Position numbers and translations under genes: made by a program. A DNA stretch of 64,000 nt from Atopsyche davidsoni. Lineage: Eukaryota > Arthropoda > Insecta > Trichoptera > Hydrobiosidae. The DNA lies in the NCBI GenBank assembly GCA_022113835.1, contig JAILWY010000007.1, forward strand, positions 10,641,001 through 10,705,000. Reading direction: 5' to 3'. Shown here piece by piece: positions 1-14,930 of the stretch. Numbering within the stretch: position 1 is the stretch's first letter; every line of letters begins with the position of its first letter. The notes below the pieces were generated by a model. That model saw only the letters and a program-made list of their open reading frames with translations. It ran no database searches and was not told where the DNA came from.

Positions 1-180
1 GTGTTTCATGATTAAATCACTTGATATCGTCACCCAAAGCACGTATATTTTTAGTTATTGAATCCTTGTCTGTGCCTGCGCCGCGGCGCCCGCGCAAAAT
101 ACCGCCCCGCATGGATCAATCATCACCTCTGTATATTTTATTTGCAAGATATCCGCACGTTTGTCACTCTGCCAGCTCTG

Positions 181-463
181 AGCTGCCTACGCACGCTGCG
201 ACACAACCGACATCTGAAAATTAACTAGCGATTTACGCCCTCTTTTGCGTCGTTTATTTTTATTCAGAAATACTATAAAATCACTCGGTCGGTTGTATAG
301 TTTCGTGTATAGGCAGCTTTATTACTCAGCTGGTAATTAACCAGTAGCGTTGTTATTTGCGCATTTTTTTTTCCAGCAAATGTACAAAAAATTACCCAAA
401 GTAAGAGGATGCCATGGCTAATCGCCTTTCGGTTATGTTATGTCGCCGCGTGTGTAGGCAGCT
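181..463. mobile_element. PIF/Harbinger-like MITE pair, overlapping or nested
   Basis: A left terminus AGCTGCCTACGCACGCTGCG at 181 is matched by two right termini, ending at 318 (cgtgtataggcagct) and 463 (cgcgtgtgtaggcagct). Each is followed by TTA. The segment 181-318 is a complete element with ~30-bp inverted repeats (including acacaaccgac). 319-463 is a second copy lacking its left end, or the remainder of an outer one. Confidence 0.65.
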
Positions 464-1630
464 TTAGTATTTATCTATGAATTTTCGCCGAGTGGAATTT
501 ATGAGTATTCAATGGGAGGACTGGTTGCTAGTAATTATTTTTAAATTAACGAAGAATTTTAAGAAAGTTTAAAAAAACCATTATTTAACAGATGAATATT
601 TAAGACAATTTTATGAAATTTACTAAAGATCAAATTCGCAAACATATCTAATTTAACATAATGAATCCTTTCATCCAGTTTTTTTTTAATTAAAAAAATG
701 CAAGCACGATTCTGGCAAATTGGTGACACTTGTCTGAGAGTTCGCCTGTTCGAATCTCCTTTGGACAGGTGAATCCCGAGCTGATTTTATTAGGCTGACA
801 CCTGTTGCGGTGGGTAGGTGTCAATTTATATCGCCATTGCAATTGCCAGCATAAATAACGTGTTTTAACACGGAGGAATATATTTATTTATTTATGTTAT
901 GTATCTAATTTATTTAAAAATAAACTTTTATGTCATCCAATTTAATAATTTTAAAGGAAAAGCATCAAAAGAAAAATAATAATAATATACATAAATGTTG
1001 ATCTTTCATAAATATAAAGTCTCTCCGTAATAGATACTACCACGAGTTTAAAGACACTATGTGCATATTCAAAGAAACACGGCCTGTGTACACAGTAGCC
1101 CTCGGTCAACATAATCTGTCACCGGTCTTCTGTTTACACAATCTAAGCACGAGTCTCTGCTTTCCTTCAGATTTATTGATAAACTTGGCGGTGTTTTTTT
1201 TTTTTTTTTTGGTTTCAAAAACAAATTCATAAATACTGCGGGGAGCGTGATAATATTAAAAATAATCGCAAACTCATTTCGCTGGCAAGGTGGCAGTCTA
1301 GAGCTCGAAACTCTCGCGAACAGGGTGGTCCTCGCCAGACAAACCTAACCGAAGGTTAGGGGTGACACGGAAGCCATTTTTAAACCCTATGCAATTTAAA
1401 ACTTAATATTTTACTGGACAAAATGAATCTTACTCTGTTAAAAACATACGTAGTGTTAATACTACTCAAGGTTTTTAAGGCAGTACAAATCTAAACATAA
1501 AAAAAATATGTGTGTGTGTGTACATACTAAGCCAATTGGTCCCCCAGAAAATCAGAACGTGCACGGTTGTTTCAATTAACTAACTTGCCAACTATCCATC
1601 ACAATGAATTGCCCCAAATTAATTGTCTGC

Positions 1631-1638
1631 TGACGTCA
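1631..1638. promoter_or_regulatory. Full palindromic CRE octamer
   Basis: TGACGTCA in the SIK intron 2 region, in otherwise AT-rich sequence. Confidence 0.4.
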
Positions 1639-2708
1639 AAAACCTAGAGTGACGCACTATCCTGTTTGGCGTTAAGTGCTCACCGCCAAGGCAAAATGCA
1701 GGGAAATAAAAAATGGAGATCAACAGTTAATGCGCGCCTCGTGGTATTTGAGAATTGTCACAATATAGAGCGGTTTAGACAACAGCCTAAATATGTTTTC
1801 AAACCACGTCATTTTTTGGCTTTCCAGTTATACAAGGTAGTAATTCTAATAAAGCCAATTCTAAAAACCAATAGACTCGGCCTATCTCTAAAACTCTCTT
1901 GCGCTAGATAACCCGAATATAAGCCCCGAGTCCGGGAAAGCCCGCTCCATGCTGCGGGCGCGCCGGAAGACCTTCATCAGTAGGTGCAGGCCGGGGGGGG
2001 AGGCAGGGGACGAGGACAAGGACACTCATGAACACTCCACAGTGTCTGCGAGCAACTCGTTTTAATTTTAAAATTTCTCCGGCATTAAAAACACACTCAA
2101 AAATAACTTTTTTATATTACTATTTCTTAAATCTACGTAACAAAAAAAAAAGCTTTATGTATAGTCTGGAAACTATAGGTCTTTGTGTCTTATCTCGTTT
2201 TTCACAAGATACTCATGGGTGAATAAGAAGACGACATAAAGAAGATGGATTGATGAGATACATCCCTGTGCTCCTACTTGCCGGTGAATAACCGACAACA
2301 GAGTGGAACGGCATTGATAAGGGATGGTTATATCCATATCCATAAGATATATTATCATATAAATAGAAGTAAGATGTTCCCAGTATCGGATATTCAACAT
2401 ATATCGTAGCACAGCACCCAAGAACAAAGTTAATTTAAAATTATAAGATGTCAATTCAGATGCATGAACACGAGTCAAAAAATATAACTGAATAAGCGCA
2501 CTATCTCCGCTATCGCCGCACGGACTAGTCCTCGTAGCAACACAGACAAACAACATCGGAGTCATGGTCCAATAAAAATGTGGAAAAATAATACTATCTG
2601 TGGTGCATGAGCTGCCCTACATATCTCCAGCACAGACATTACAGTCTGCGGCTCTTTTGTACAAGAATGCTTCACCGCGTATTACCTATCGATCCGCTAA
2701 TCGATATC

Positions 2709-2732
2709 GATATATATATATATATATATATA
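2709..2732. repeat. (TA)n microsatellite
   Basis: About eleven TA units follow the palindrome tcgatatcga. Similar AT runs lie at 29281-29300, 33793-33814 and 50365-50384. Confidence 0.95.
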
Positions 2733-4111
2733 ATTCACCTTTATGAAATTTATAATATGAGAGTCTAAGTGAAAAATGAGTAATGCACCAACGGACTACA
2801 TAGCGAATATAAGAACAAATATCGTTCACCTTGTATAAAAATTATTCTCTCTTTGATGCGATAACTAAAAATTAATATAAAGTATTTCAACATATTTTAA
2901 ACAACACGCGTTCAAGCATTTAATAAATATTATCGTGGAGTTTGTTTGAACTTGAAGCTTTGTGTGTAAAACATTCATTGTCATCGAAGCAGCTTGTAAT
3001 ATCGTTTGAAAACAAAGAAAGTCCGCATTGAAAGAGAAACCCCGCGACAAGAGACACGCCTGGCCAATCTATCTGGAACAATCGCGGGTATAATTAGACT
3101 CACAATCATACGGAATTGCCGGTCCATCTCTGACGTAACCGTGATTATTTATTATGGCGGTTCAGTATTGACGTCTGGACTCTATCTCGAGTAGTCTAAA
3201 CAATTATTCACGAGATGTAGTACGAAGCACTGGTGTGGCGTTATATAATACAACGATAGCTCTATGTTACACAGGGGTGCCGTCAATGATTTCGCATATT
3301 TCACCCGTACAGGTGTATATTCGATTCACACAAGAAACGACAGTAAAAATGTTTTTAAAAAATCACAACGCCGGTGAAGTTTGCACCCATATAAATATAT
3401 ATATTTATTTCTTAGATTAAAATTCTTTACACAGTGTTTTCTAATCGTTGGTTTTTGAGACATAATTGTTGGTTAATCTCTTTAGCCTGTTCTATAGCAG
3501 GTGTAAAAGTGTGTGAAGTCAATATTTGTCGATTGTATGACTTTTTTTACTGATGTACGTCAATGGTGACGTCTCGTTCAAAACCGGTTGCCACGTGAGT
3601 AAATAAAGGTAAGTATTACATAAATACACTCTTCACAGTACGCATAGAAATAGAATTAACAATAGTTATATGCACAATATACACACGAAGCCACAAACAT
3701 AAGTCAATGTATAATATTTAATTACGTATACATTTATTGAATTTTTCTATTTCAATTCATGTATTCATTTATATGGGTAAATTTGCACTATAAAATTAAA
3801 TGGTTGTGAAAACAGCAGTGGGATTTGTGATTTTCAGTTTGAATGTTTGTGCTCTAATCACTGAAACTGTAGGCTTTTGTTGCATAAACTAACACAACAG
3901 TGACTCATTACGATTCGGAAGTAGAACTAGTAACTAATTCACACAATGCCAAATAACAGTACAGGGCGGTTTTTGTATGCACCAATGTGTATTTTTACTG
4001 TTTATTTTTAATTTACTAATTATTCTAGTACCAGAAGCTAACGTCGCTTATCTGAGAAAGGCTATAGTGAATAAAGATTTTAAAAAAGGCAAAAAACTTC
4101 ATTTATAAAAC

Positions 4112-4350
4112 AGTTAAAAAGTAACAATAAAATAAAACCAAATGGTTTTGGAGACTACGTTTATTTTGCTTATAGCGAGAGCTCTTTCGCCGAACACGGC
4201 ATCTTCAAGACTGAAGATGCCGTGTTCGGCGAAAGAGCTCTCGCTATAAGCAAAATAAACGTAGTCTCCAAAACCATTTGGTTTTATTTTATTGTTATAA
4301 AATGGAGTATTACAAAATAAATACCAGTTCCATTAATTAGTTAAAAAGTA
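4112..4350. mobile_element. Foldback element copy 1 (86-bp perfect inverted arms)
   Basis: Arms at 4122-4207 and 4212-4297 are perfect reverse complements around a 4-base loop (agac). They are followed by an asymmetric ~37-base tail (taaaatggagtattac ... ccatta). A 12-base direct repeat, agttaaaaagta, brackets the unit at 4112-4123 and 4339-4350. No coding content; transposition class not recognised. Confidence 0.9.
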
Positions 4351-6038
4351 TTGTAAAATTTCAAAAGCGATTTAAAAAAGCGAAAATGCGAGAATGAAAA
4401 AGATACAGCAGAACCCTTACAGATAAATAACATGTAATATATTAAAAAACGAAATTGAACTAGACAGCATTTCTTAACATCTTTGTTGCTTTTTTATCTG
4501 TATTATTCGTATTTTTTGGTTGAAAGAAAGATTTATATTCAATGATTGTCAATCAAATGGCGCGAGACAGAGAAAGCAAACGATACTCTTCGCACTAATC
4601 TGCAAAAGTCATACATAAAATTTCGGTTTGCTCTCCTCTTATTTACTTGTCGGCCAAAGAGACTGCGCCTGAAGTAATACGTATGAAATATAAAACATAT
4701 ATTTAAAATACAAATTCAACAGAGTATAAATAAAAATAAAGAATGAATTTCCTTAATCCACTGTGTGGCGCCATCCGGCCGAGAATTTCAATTTTTATTA
4801 CACTCAGCTGATATATCTACAGAGACAATCGTAATAAGATACAGTGGAAATGTGACTTTTTTCAGGTTTGATTTCATAAACATAATATGCATATGCTAAA
4901 ACAAGTTTTTCAGCAGACTGTGAAACCAGAAACCCGCAGCACGCTTCACTTCATTTTGGACAAGTCGAGATATTTTTTCAGCTCTATCCAACAAAAGTCT
5001 TGTGATGATTTTTAATGTTCGTTTTTTTATACATGATTTGCAACGTCCAAGAGTTCGACATCATTCCATCAGAAGTAATACGTTGGCGAATGGCGTTATT
5101 TGGTATATGCAAACAAAAATGAGAGATTTCATAAGATGTGATAGCGGCACCGCCAATTGAATTGCGGCCATCACTGCGGCACTAGTAGTAAGGTAACATT
5201 TTTTCGTTCGCGCTGTGTAGTTCAATAGGAAACGATTCGAAGAGTTATATGAAGAGAAGCTAATAAAAATAATTAGTTATTTTTTACGAGGAATTGAGTG
5301 AGTGAATTTGGGAAGTGAGTACACATGAATAAAAAAAATTAGTAAGAATGTGATAAACAGCAGAAAACATTCAGTATTTTAAAACAATATAAAAAACAGC
5401 TGTTGATGTCACAGGCTTTGCACAGAAACCATTGACCCCTTATTATTCAGTATTTCCCTATGCGGGGCAGATATCAGTTCCAGGTAAAAAGTGGGTTGAC
5501 AGTTTCGAAAATGTAATGGGCAAAATGAGCACGAAATAAACAATTCAGAAATAATAAATACACCCACATATTAATTGAGCCATTTTGAAATTTCCCAAAA
5601 ACCGCTCACAACAATGAACGAGTTGCCTTATATGAAGAAAAAAAAATCGCAGAAATCTTGATAAAAGTTTTTAGATTGTTGGCAACACACACACATTACG
5701 ATTACACATAATAAATGATAGCGTCTTTTCGACCCCAAAACGTCGGAAAATCGCGCTTTTCCGACACGCACAAAAAATGGCCGCCCGACAAACGGTTTCC
5801 AACCTCGCGCGGGACAATGGCCCGCGACTTCCGCTGCAAGATCAGCCGTAATTATAATAGCGTTTGTCGGTGTTCTTGCCAAGATAATGATACATAACGA
5901 TGGGAAGCCAATGGTTATGCACGTGGTGCGCATTTTTGCATAACCCCGCAATATGTATACACACGGCGTCACTTGCAAAATATACCACAGATAATTATTT
6001 AGACCTGTGCAACATAATACGAAAACATAAGCAAAATA
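4351..6038. other. AT-rich stretch without recognised features
   Basis: No gene or identifiable element. Short open frames here, including a 167-codon minus-strand frame partly over 5628-6131, have no protein-like composition. Confidence 0.6.
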
Positions 6039-8235
6039 CAGGGTGTCCAAAAAGAGTATCGGGTGAATGTGAATAGTGACCATTACGATATGCTGCGGAA
6101 ATTTTTGGGCCCTGATTTGCAGGAGTTTCAAGGTTTCAACTCAAGAACGTGGTCCAATCAATCAATTGAAGCTGTTAACGAATTATTCCCTAATAATGTC
6201 ATTTCACGTAGAGGCAACATCAACTGGCCTCCCAGAAGCCCCGACCTTAGACCTCTTGACTATTTCGTATGGGGATACCTTAAAAGTAGGGTTTATGAGA
6301 ATAATCCAACGAACCTAACGGAATTGAAACAAAACATCAGGTCAGAAATGGCAGCAATATCGAGGGCTATGTGTCAGCGTGTTATCAGCAATCTTCGTTC
6401 CAGATTAGAAGAGTGCCAGCGGCGCGTAACGGTCACCATTTGGATAACATCATCTTTTCGAATGAATTTTCCCTTTTGTATTCTTACAATCTATATATAT
6501 CTATATATATAAAACACTAAAAATGTTTGTTAGTCCGCTATAGGCTTTGAAACCGTACGACCGACGAGCCCCACACCGTGTTTATTTGAAAGCCAAAAAT
6601 ACCGAAAGTAATCAAGACCACTAAAATTATAAAAATTGATTATCAAATTTGGTTTATTCAATTAAGAAAAATCCCATACAAAAGTTTCCAATTCATAAAA
6701 GGAACTGCCATTTTCGCGTATTGCATATACGCGAAAATGCCTTGAAGCTGGCTGCCTGCATGGCTACCAATCGAGAAATACTGATATTGATGTTTGTAAA
6801 TATTAGAATGAACTTGCCGTTACAGGCTGCCGAACTTACGGAACAGAATTAGGTCGATTTTTGATATTTTCCATACAAAAATTTTCAACATCTGTAAAGT
6901 GGACATCGTTCCTCGCAAAAAATTGAAAAAAGAACATTGTGAAGATCGCGCGGACAGATCGTACGGACTTTCAAAACAAAATCACTATCTGTCATTCACA
7001 ACGTGTTTTATCATAATGAGTTTGTCTGTTTATATATGGGAAAAAAATTATTATACGAAAATATTCGTATTACAAGTTTCGTCTATTGAAAAAATTATTC
7101 CAACTCAAATCGACATCGATCTTATATCTGCTGAACACCCGCATCAACGTGAAGATCTGATACTTTTTGACGTTGTTTGTAAGAACATCACGGCCCATGC
7201 GGAGTGTTGCATATGAATTCGCCTTGCATAAAAGACGGCAAATGCACGAAAAGATATCCACGCGATTTGATCGATGAAACTCAAACTGGTCTACGAAAGC
7301 CAGAAGATGGAGGATACACCACCACCATTAAATTAAGAAACGTCGATATTGACATTGATAACATATGGATTGTTCCATACAGTCCAATACTGTAAAAAAC
7401 ATTTCAATCATATATCAATGTGGAACACTGCAACTCCGTGAAATTCATATGCAAGGACATATGCAAATATGTTAACAAAGGCAGTGATATGGCAGTGTTT
7501 GAGCTTTCAAATCGAAACTATGAAATCACTCAATTTCAGATGGGTCGCAGTAATGAAGCTGTCTGGCGAATTCTTGGTTTCAGTATTCACGAACGATATC
7601 CAACTGTTCAATCCAATCTTGCTGTTCATTTAGAAAACGGTCAACGTGTTTATTTTACTGAAAAAAAATGTCGAAGAACGAGGAGCACATCTACAATAAT
7701 TTTGCGAAAACATTGCTGCATAATGAAGTTCCAAAATAGAGTCAACTATCCAATAGAGATTTTTAACTCTTTGGAACCATCTGGAATGCCACCACACATC
7801 TTAACTTTAAAAGTTGGTTCACCATAGATGCTCATTCGCAACTTAGATCCACCTAAATTGTGCTGTTGTAATAACTATCAACAAGGCTCATGGCCAATCG
7901 CTAAGTATTGCTGGTTTGAACATAGAACATTCCTGTTTTTCGCAAAATTCCTGTTATGTTGCGTTTAGAGTTGGAACGTCAAAAAGACTTTATGTTTACA
8001 CACCTACCGAAAAAACTCAATATATCCGCTAGCATTAAGATAAAAAGTTAATAAATAAACAAAATTTCCTTTTTTTTTTTTTTTTCGAACTAATAAAAAA
8101 AGTATTCTATTTCTTTATTTAGCGCAGTAGAACGCGCCGGGTATCCGCTAGTCAACAATAAAAAAAATACTTCATTACTAGTAGTTTTTGTTTTACTGAA
8201 CTAACAAATACCCGATATTCTCTTTGGACACCCTG
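6039..8235 (+). mobile_element. Tc1/mariner-like element, internally deleted, split by a Helitron
   Basis: Near-perfect terminal inverted repeats start CAGGGTGTCCAAA at 6039 and end mirrored at 8235. Both are flanked by TA (6037-6038, 8236-8237), the target of this superfamily. The interior plus strand at 6063-6420 encodes the C-terminal catalytic part of a mariner-family transposase (INWPPRSPDLRPLDYFVWGY, LKSRVYENNPTNLTELKQNI). The third catalytic Asp region (SPDLRPLDYF) remains, but the N-terminus and the block holding the second Asp are deleted. Without the inserted Helitron the element is only about 0.5 kb, so it is non-autonomous. Confidence 0.85.
6490..8151 (+). mobile_element. Helitron, internally deleted, nested in the mariner-like element
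   Basis: It begins TCTATATATAT at 6490 (or at 6500) and ends CTAG at 8151 followed by T, which are the usual Helitron termini. The plus-strand reading is Rep/helicase-like: SPCIKDGKCTKRYPRDLIDE, KLRNVDIDIDNIWIVPYSPI, CNSVKFICKDICKYVNKGSD, AVWRILGFSIHERYPTVQSN and HLENGQRVYFTE. It then jumps to the helicase end, SLEPSGMPPHILTLKVGSP, and after a further deletion to the C-terminal KAHGQSLSIAGLNIEHSCFS and YVAFRVGTSKRLYVYTP. At least two large internal deletions and several frame breaks make it non-autonomous. Confidence 0.85.
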
Positions 8236-8237
8236 TA

Positions 8238-9996
<1,759 letters not shown>

Positions 9997-10639
9997 TTAA
10001 AATTATAAAAATTAAATACAATACAAACTATATAAACACTTCTTTTAAAAATTTAAGCAGACACTTTGCAGCGAGCAGCTGTGATGTGGAGATAAATCTG
10101 GAGTTAACCAATGATAGCCAGTTTTCTACATCACGTAAAAGGATTTTCACGTTGAAGAATCATTTCTCGATTTTTTGCGTTTAAAATAAAATATCTGAAG
10201 TATTTGAGTATATACATCGTTTTTAATCATTCGTTAAGATTTGATAAAGGCTTATTTTTTATTCGCATTCACAGAGAATATACTAAGGGATGAATATCTG
10301 TATGCAAACAATAATTTTCTAAAGAATAAATAATGTAGTATTTTAACTCTTGAAATGATGATAAATAAACAATGTACGTTTTTATACTTATGAATTATGC
10401 TATATTCTATATAAAAGCTTAGAAGGCTACAAAGCTTTTAAACTAACCGTTGATTGAAACACCATGTTAAACGCATTGATTTTTTAATCTCCAGTCGCAT
10501 CATTGTGTACCTATGCAAGAGCAGTAGAAAATGGCTTTTGATGTTTCTGGCATTTACCATGCTGTAATACAGTAAATATAAAGTTCAAAAAATACACGCA
10601 TCTTTTTATCGAAGAGTTTTTTTTTACTATAAAAAAAAT

Positions 10640-10723
10640 CACGGAATTTTAAGCACGTATCAATCCAAACGGATTTGAATCCGAAACCTCGCAGTCATCC
10701 AGGAGGCATGCTATCCGCTACAA
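10640..10723 (-). repeat. tRNA-like SINE fragment split by the hAT element
   Basis: On the minus strand the sequence reads GTAGCGGATAGCATGCCTCC (A-box-like) then CTGCGAGGTTTCGGATTCAA (B-box-like GGATTCAAATCC). The hAT element interrupts it, and it resumes after 11389. It is not a functional tRNA. Confidence 0.5.
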
Positions 10724-11381
10724 CATAGGTTCCCAAAGTGGTCAATATCGACCCCCAGGGGTTAAAATTAAATTGGGGGTCCATGAACTGTAAATGGGGG
10801 TCTACGAGAGTGGATCCCATTTAAGCAGCTCATCACCAAAATTTAGGCATTCCGTAAATGTCATAATGCACCTAACACAGATTGTACCTATGTAATTACA
10901 TAATAATGCTGTTTATCCTGCATTATGAACTATCGCAAGAAGGTTTTTGATATATTTTCTATCTTCATACCTCGTGGAAAGGGTTTTCAGTGCGGTTGTC
11001 AATCTAAAAAAAACAAAAAAAAGAAAAAGATTGGAAATCACTGAGCGAGGAGATTTAAGGTTAAATCTGACTAATTTGAAGCCAAATATTGAACATTTTC
11101 TATCAAAGCATCAGACCCATCCCTCCCATTAAAAGTATTGATTTTTTTTGTGAATGTTACTATATTTACATATTGTGTATTTTTAATTAATAATGGTATA
11201 ATTAACTTTACATGTATTTTAACTTTTATATTGAAAGTGAGTTATTCTATATCAGATGTCAAAAATATTTTTGTAAATTATGAACTTTAAAAAATTCAAT
11301 ATTAGCAAGGCAGGGGTCTACGAAAAACAAAAAAAAAACTCGACAAGGGGTCGACGGGACATAATCGTTTGGGAGCCTATG
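10724..11381 (+). mobile_element. hAT element, non-autonomous remnant
   Basis: Imperfect terminal inverted repeats CATAGGTTCCCAAA and TTTGGGAGCCTATG are flanked by an 8-bp duplication with one mismatch (cgctacaa at 10716-10723, cactacaa at 11382-11389). At 10947-11129 the plus strand encodes a hAT dimerisation C-terminus: SYLVERVFSAVVNLKKT, then RLEITERGDLRLNLTNLKPN and KHQTHPSH, like ZBED/SCAND3-type transposases. The rest of the transposase is missing. Confidence 0.85.
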
Positions 11382-11459
11382 CACTACAACGATCCGGTTA
11401 ATATAAAAAAAAAACTAATATAGAATGCACTGTAATTTATTAAAGCACTCTGTGATATT

Positions 11460-11700
11460 AATTTAAAATAAAGAGGGCAGATATCGCCCCCTCGCGTGCT
11501 TTACTGCCCTGGCAAGCACGCGGGCCGCGCGTCCGTTGCCCCTGGCCTCCGGGCCGCATGATGCATGATGGATCTCCGCGGAAGACCACTCCGTCTGATT
11601 CACCCGGCCTGGCCGCCAGCCAACACGAGATTCTGCACGACATATCGCGCGCTACTGACGGCAGCTACACTGTAACAGGTACAGGCGGGTCAAAAAGCAA
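11460..11700. other. GC-rich patch in SIK intron 1
   Basis: About 240 bp of markedly GC- and CpG-rich sequence (gcgggccgcgcgtccg, ggcctccgggccgcatgatg) ends near a plus-strand donor-like caggtacag. No conserved protein is recognised; it could be an alternative promoter, an enhancer or foreign repeat DNA. Confidence 0.35.
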
Positions 11701-11727
11701 AAAGCAGTTTTAAAAAAAGCCCGCTAC

Positions 11728-12035
11728 GTTACAATTTTTTTCATTTTAATTTATGCCGTTAAAATTTTTTGATATATTTTTTGAAAGACAGGATAATCAA
11801 ATCGCCTTCTTGAAAAGCCAACTCTGATCTGTTACAATTTTTTTCATTTTAATTTATGCCGTTAAAATTTTTTGATATATTTTTTGAAAGACAGGATAAT
11901 CAAATCACCTTCTTGAAAAGCCAACTCTGATCTGTTACAATTTTTTTCATTTTAATTTATGCCGTTAAAATTTTTTGATATATTTTTTGAAAGACAGGAT
12001 AATCAAATCGCCTTATTGAAAAGCCAATTTGATCT
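11728..12035. repeat. Tandem repeat, 3 x 103 bp
   Basis: Three direct copies start at 11728, 11831 and 11934 (gttacaatttttttcatttt ... gccaactctgatct) and are almost identical, so the expansion is recent. The third is one base shorter and slightly diverged at its end. No coding content. Confidence 0.95.
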
Positions 12036-14590
12036 GTTCCTTTTTTTATGAAGCTGCTATTTCAATTAAGCAGAAATGATTGTTATAGCAAAAATATGCA
12101 ATTCCTATAATTTTAACTCTAACGGGAACATACAACGCATATCTGTGTTTTTATGCCTATTTGAATATATCAAATCTTGAATATATAGAATTGACAAACA
12201 TTGAAATTGAATAATTTAATTTTATAATTTCTCATCAAAAACATTGATTTTTAAGTGTGACTAAAAAGACATAATCTTCTGCAAATATTCTACAAACCGT
12301 TATTCATTCTTGACGATACTCTTTCATCGAATTTATTAATGAATGCAATATAGCAGGATAAGGAAAAAAAAATATGAATTGAAAAGTATGTACGAAGTAA
12401 CTAAATAACTAAGAAATAACTAAAAAAAATCAAATAAAATTTCATTTTAATATACATAACAAAATTAAATATATTTAGATTATTATATTCGTTCGTTTTA
12501 GGAGAAAGTTTAGACTTTTATAAGTGATGAACAATCAATTCTCTTTTATGCACAAAGCACAATTAATGCGATGCAACAGTAAAATAATAAATAAAAAAAC
12601 CAGGAGGTATCAAACTCTACAAAAGCAAACAAAACTGATGATGGTAAAAGACGTATGGTACCATGGTTTTGCATTAATAGGAAAAACCATACCGAAGATG
12701 TTATCAGGGTATGAGATATATTTTGTGTGGAAAGAAAACGTCCGTTTGCATCAATTGATTTATACGACAGGTTTACTTAATTAAGTCCACGTGCGTAAAT
12801 GCTAGCATTGAACTTGCGAATTTCGTGAATAATATCATTTAAAACCAGTTCTGACTTGCGGCCGCAGAATAAATATTTATAAACCGTCATTATAGTTTAT
12901 TAATTTCCTGTCAAAAACTTGTAGTTTCTATAAATTTATTTAAACACTACATTTCTTTGAAAAATTTTCATATACATATTCCCAATATCAACAAACTTGT
13001 GGCCACTCTAATATAATAAGTATGGCGGGACACAAAAACAAAATTTTAATAGATTTTGTGATTGTTTATATTATATAATTTAAAATAAATAATTTTCCAA
13101 TTTATTTACGGCCTCATGTAAAAAGTATCTGTGCTTAACATTAAACAACGATGTTGTATTTTAACTATGAAAATTATAATTCAATACAAAGAATTTCCTT
13201 ACTTCATTTTCTGAAGAAATGAAAACTGATTTCATTTTATGTAAGAAAATTTATGTGTATCAATATTTCACTTACGTTTATATAAAATCAAAGGGAAATA
13301 CAAGCAGAAGCCTCTTCATTTACTGAAGAACGACTTCTTGGAACGAAAATATTGATTAACAACCGAGAAACTCAATGTCTATCATAAATAAATATTTCTC
13401 AGCAAAATCTTTCATGTTCAATACAAGCAAGCTTTTAACATTTATAAAAAAATTATATTTTAAAAAAAATTACATTTTACAAATTTGTAAATAAAATGAT
13501 AGATAATGTTTTTAAAGAAAAATAATTTATTTTCAGAAAGGAAGATTCAAACCAACTCTTTTCGCTATGACAACCTTACGTCTTATTCCTATTATGTATG
13601 GGACCATTATGGTCGAAATATTTAAGGCTCTAGACGACAATGATCAGGAGGCTAAGGGTTAAATTTCAAGTGTATTTTTTAAAATCTTTATTTTATGTTT
13701 TTACAATAAGCGTGTATATTAAAAAAATGTGGGATATTTATTTTATATCAAAATTTCAAACTGTAATCTTTAATTTTTGAGGCAATTTTTCGGTCGCTTG
13801 AAATTAATTAAAATGACTTTAAAAATTTAAAGGTTAAATTTGAGATTAAAAATATAATTAATCGCGTCTGTTTGCAAAACGCTAAGTGACAGCTTTTTTA
13901 TAAGGTACCATCAAAATGAATTAAAGGAAAAAAAAACCTTTTTTAAATTTACTCTTACAATATTTGCCCGGGATTAGAGTAAACGGCCCAAAATTAAATT
14001 TTCCATTACAAATAAACACCAAGGGACAAATTGTACAAAAGTGTAAAATGCGCAATAACAAAATTAGAAAAGGAGCCACCAAGATAAATCACCTAAAAAT
14101 TATATATTTGTTTGTTTTTGGAAATACTTTGTTTCCGGGTGTTTTCTTTAGTGTTCCAACGTTTCGCTTCAACTACTGGGCTCATCGTCAGGGATTCAAA
14201 CGTTACACTCATTAATAAAAATTATTTAATCTCTTAACCTAAGTTATTGCTTTGTAGTTAATTCAATATGTAGCGCTCAAAATGTGTCATTGGATCAACC
14301 GTTTTTCAACAAAAAAATATTTTTTAAAAAAAGTCAAAATAACAAATATATAAAAATAAAAAATGGACAGAGTACCAGAGAGCTATTTATATATATTTTT
14401 AATATAACAAGGAATTTTTGTTCCCAAATACATATTTTCTCATAGGACGATTTTCAGTAGGAAACCATTTGAAATCTTACCTGAAAATGCTCATTTAATG
14501 AGAAAGCAAAAAAATATATACTATATATGAAATTAGTAAACTTGGTACAGTATATTTTCTTTTTTTACGTTAAAAATATAAATTGTGTTT
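12036..14590. other. AT-rich intronic stretch
   Basis: No gene. It includes a hammerhead-like motif on the minus strand at about 14155-14200 (see findings) and otherwise unplaced AT-rich sequence. Confidence 0.6.
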
Positions 14591-14819
14591 TATATCTATT
14601 TCTTCGAGTGTCTCTCCACAGCGGAGATCGGTGAACCATCTCACTGAACAATTATTCATCACTTGCTAACTTTCTTCAACCGATGCCTCTTTTCCTAGGA
14701 TTTTCCCAGGACAATCAGCTGTTTTTTTATAACACAAATATATAAGTAGCCTCTCAATGAATCTAATAATAAAACATTTCTCACTAGCGGCGTGAAGTAA
14801 TTAAAATAAAACACATTGA

Positions 14820-14930
14820 TAAAGTGTGAGCTCCGCGGCTTTCTCGCTAATCCGCCGGTCGTCTCGCTCGCTCTCGCGCGCGCCGCGTAAGTGCGTCCCT
14901 CTCAGCGCGACTCGCGTCGTCTCCAAATGC
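14820..14930. other. CpG-rich patch in SIK intron 1
   Basis: The segment gctcgctctcgcgcgcgccg then cgtaagtgcgtccctc is extremely CpG-dense for this region and contains a GTAAGT donor-like site on the plus strand. This is compatible with an alternative or antisense promoter; unproven. Confidence 0.35.

Larger units (their letters stand above)
467..4111. other. AT-rich stretch, SIK intron 2 side
   Basis: No gene seen. It contains a B-box-like remnant near 735-770 (cctgttcgaatctcc), a hairpin gacacct/aggtgtc at about 797-822, a short cctaaccgaaggttagg hairpin near 1349, one CRE octamer and a TA microsatellite. Confidence 0.6.

Noticed and set aside
5628..6131. 167-codon minus-strand open frame
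   Set aside because: Composition is not protein-like, it overlaps the mariner-like element on the other strand, and no family motif was seen.
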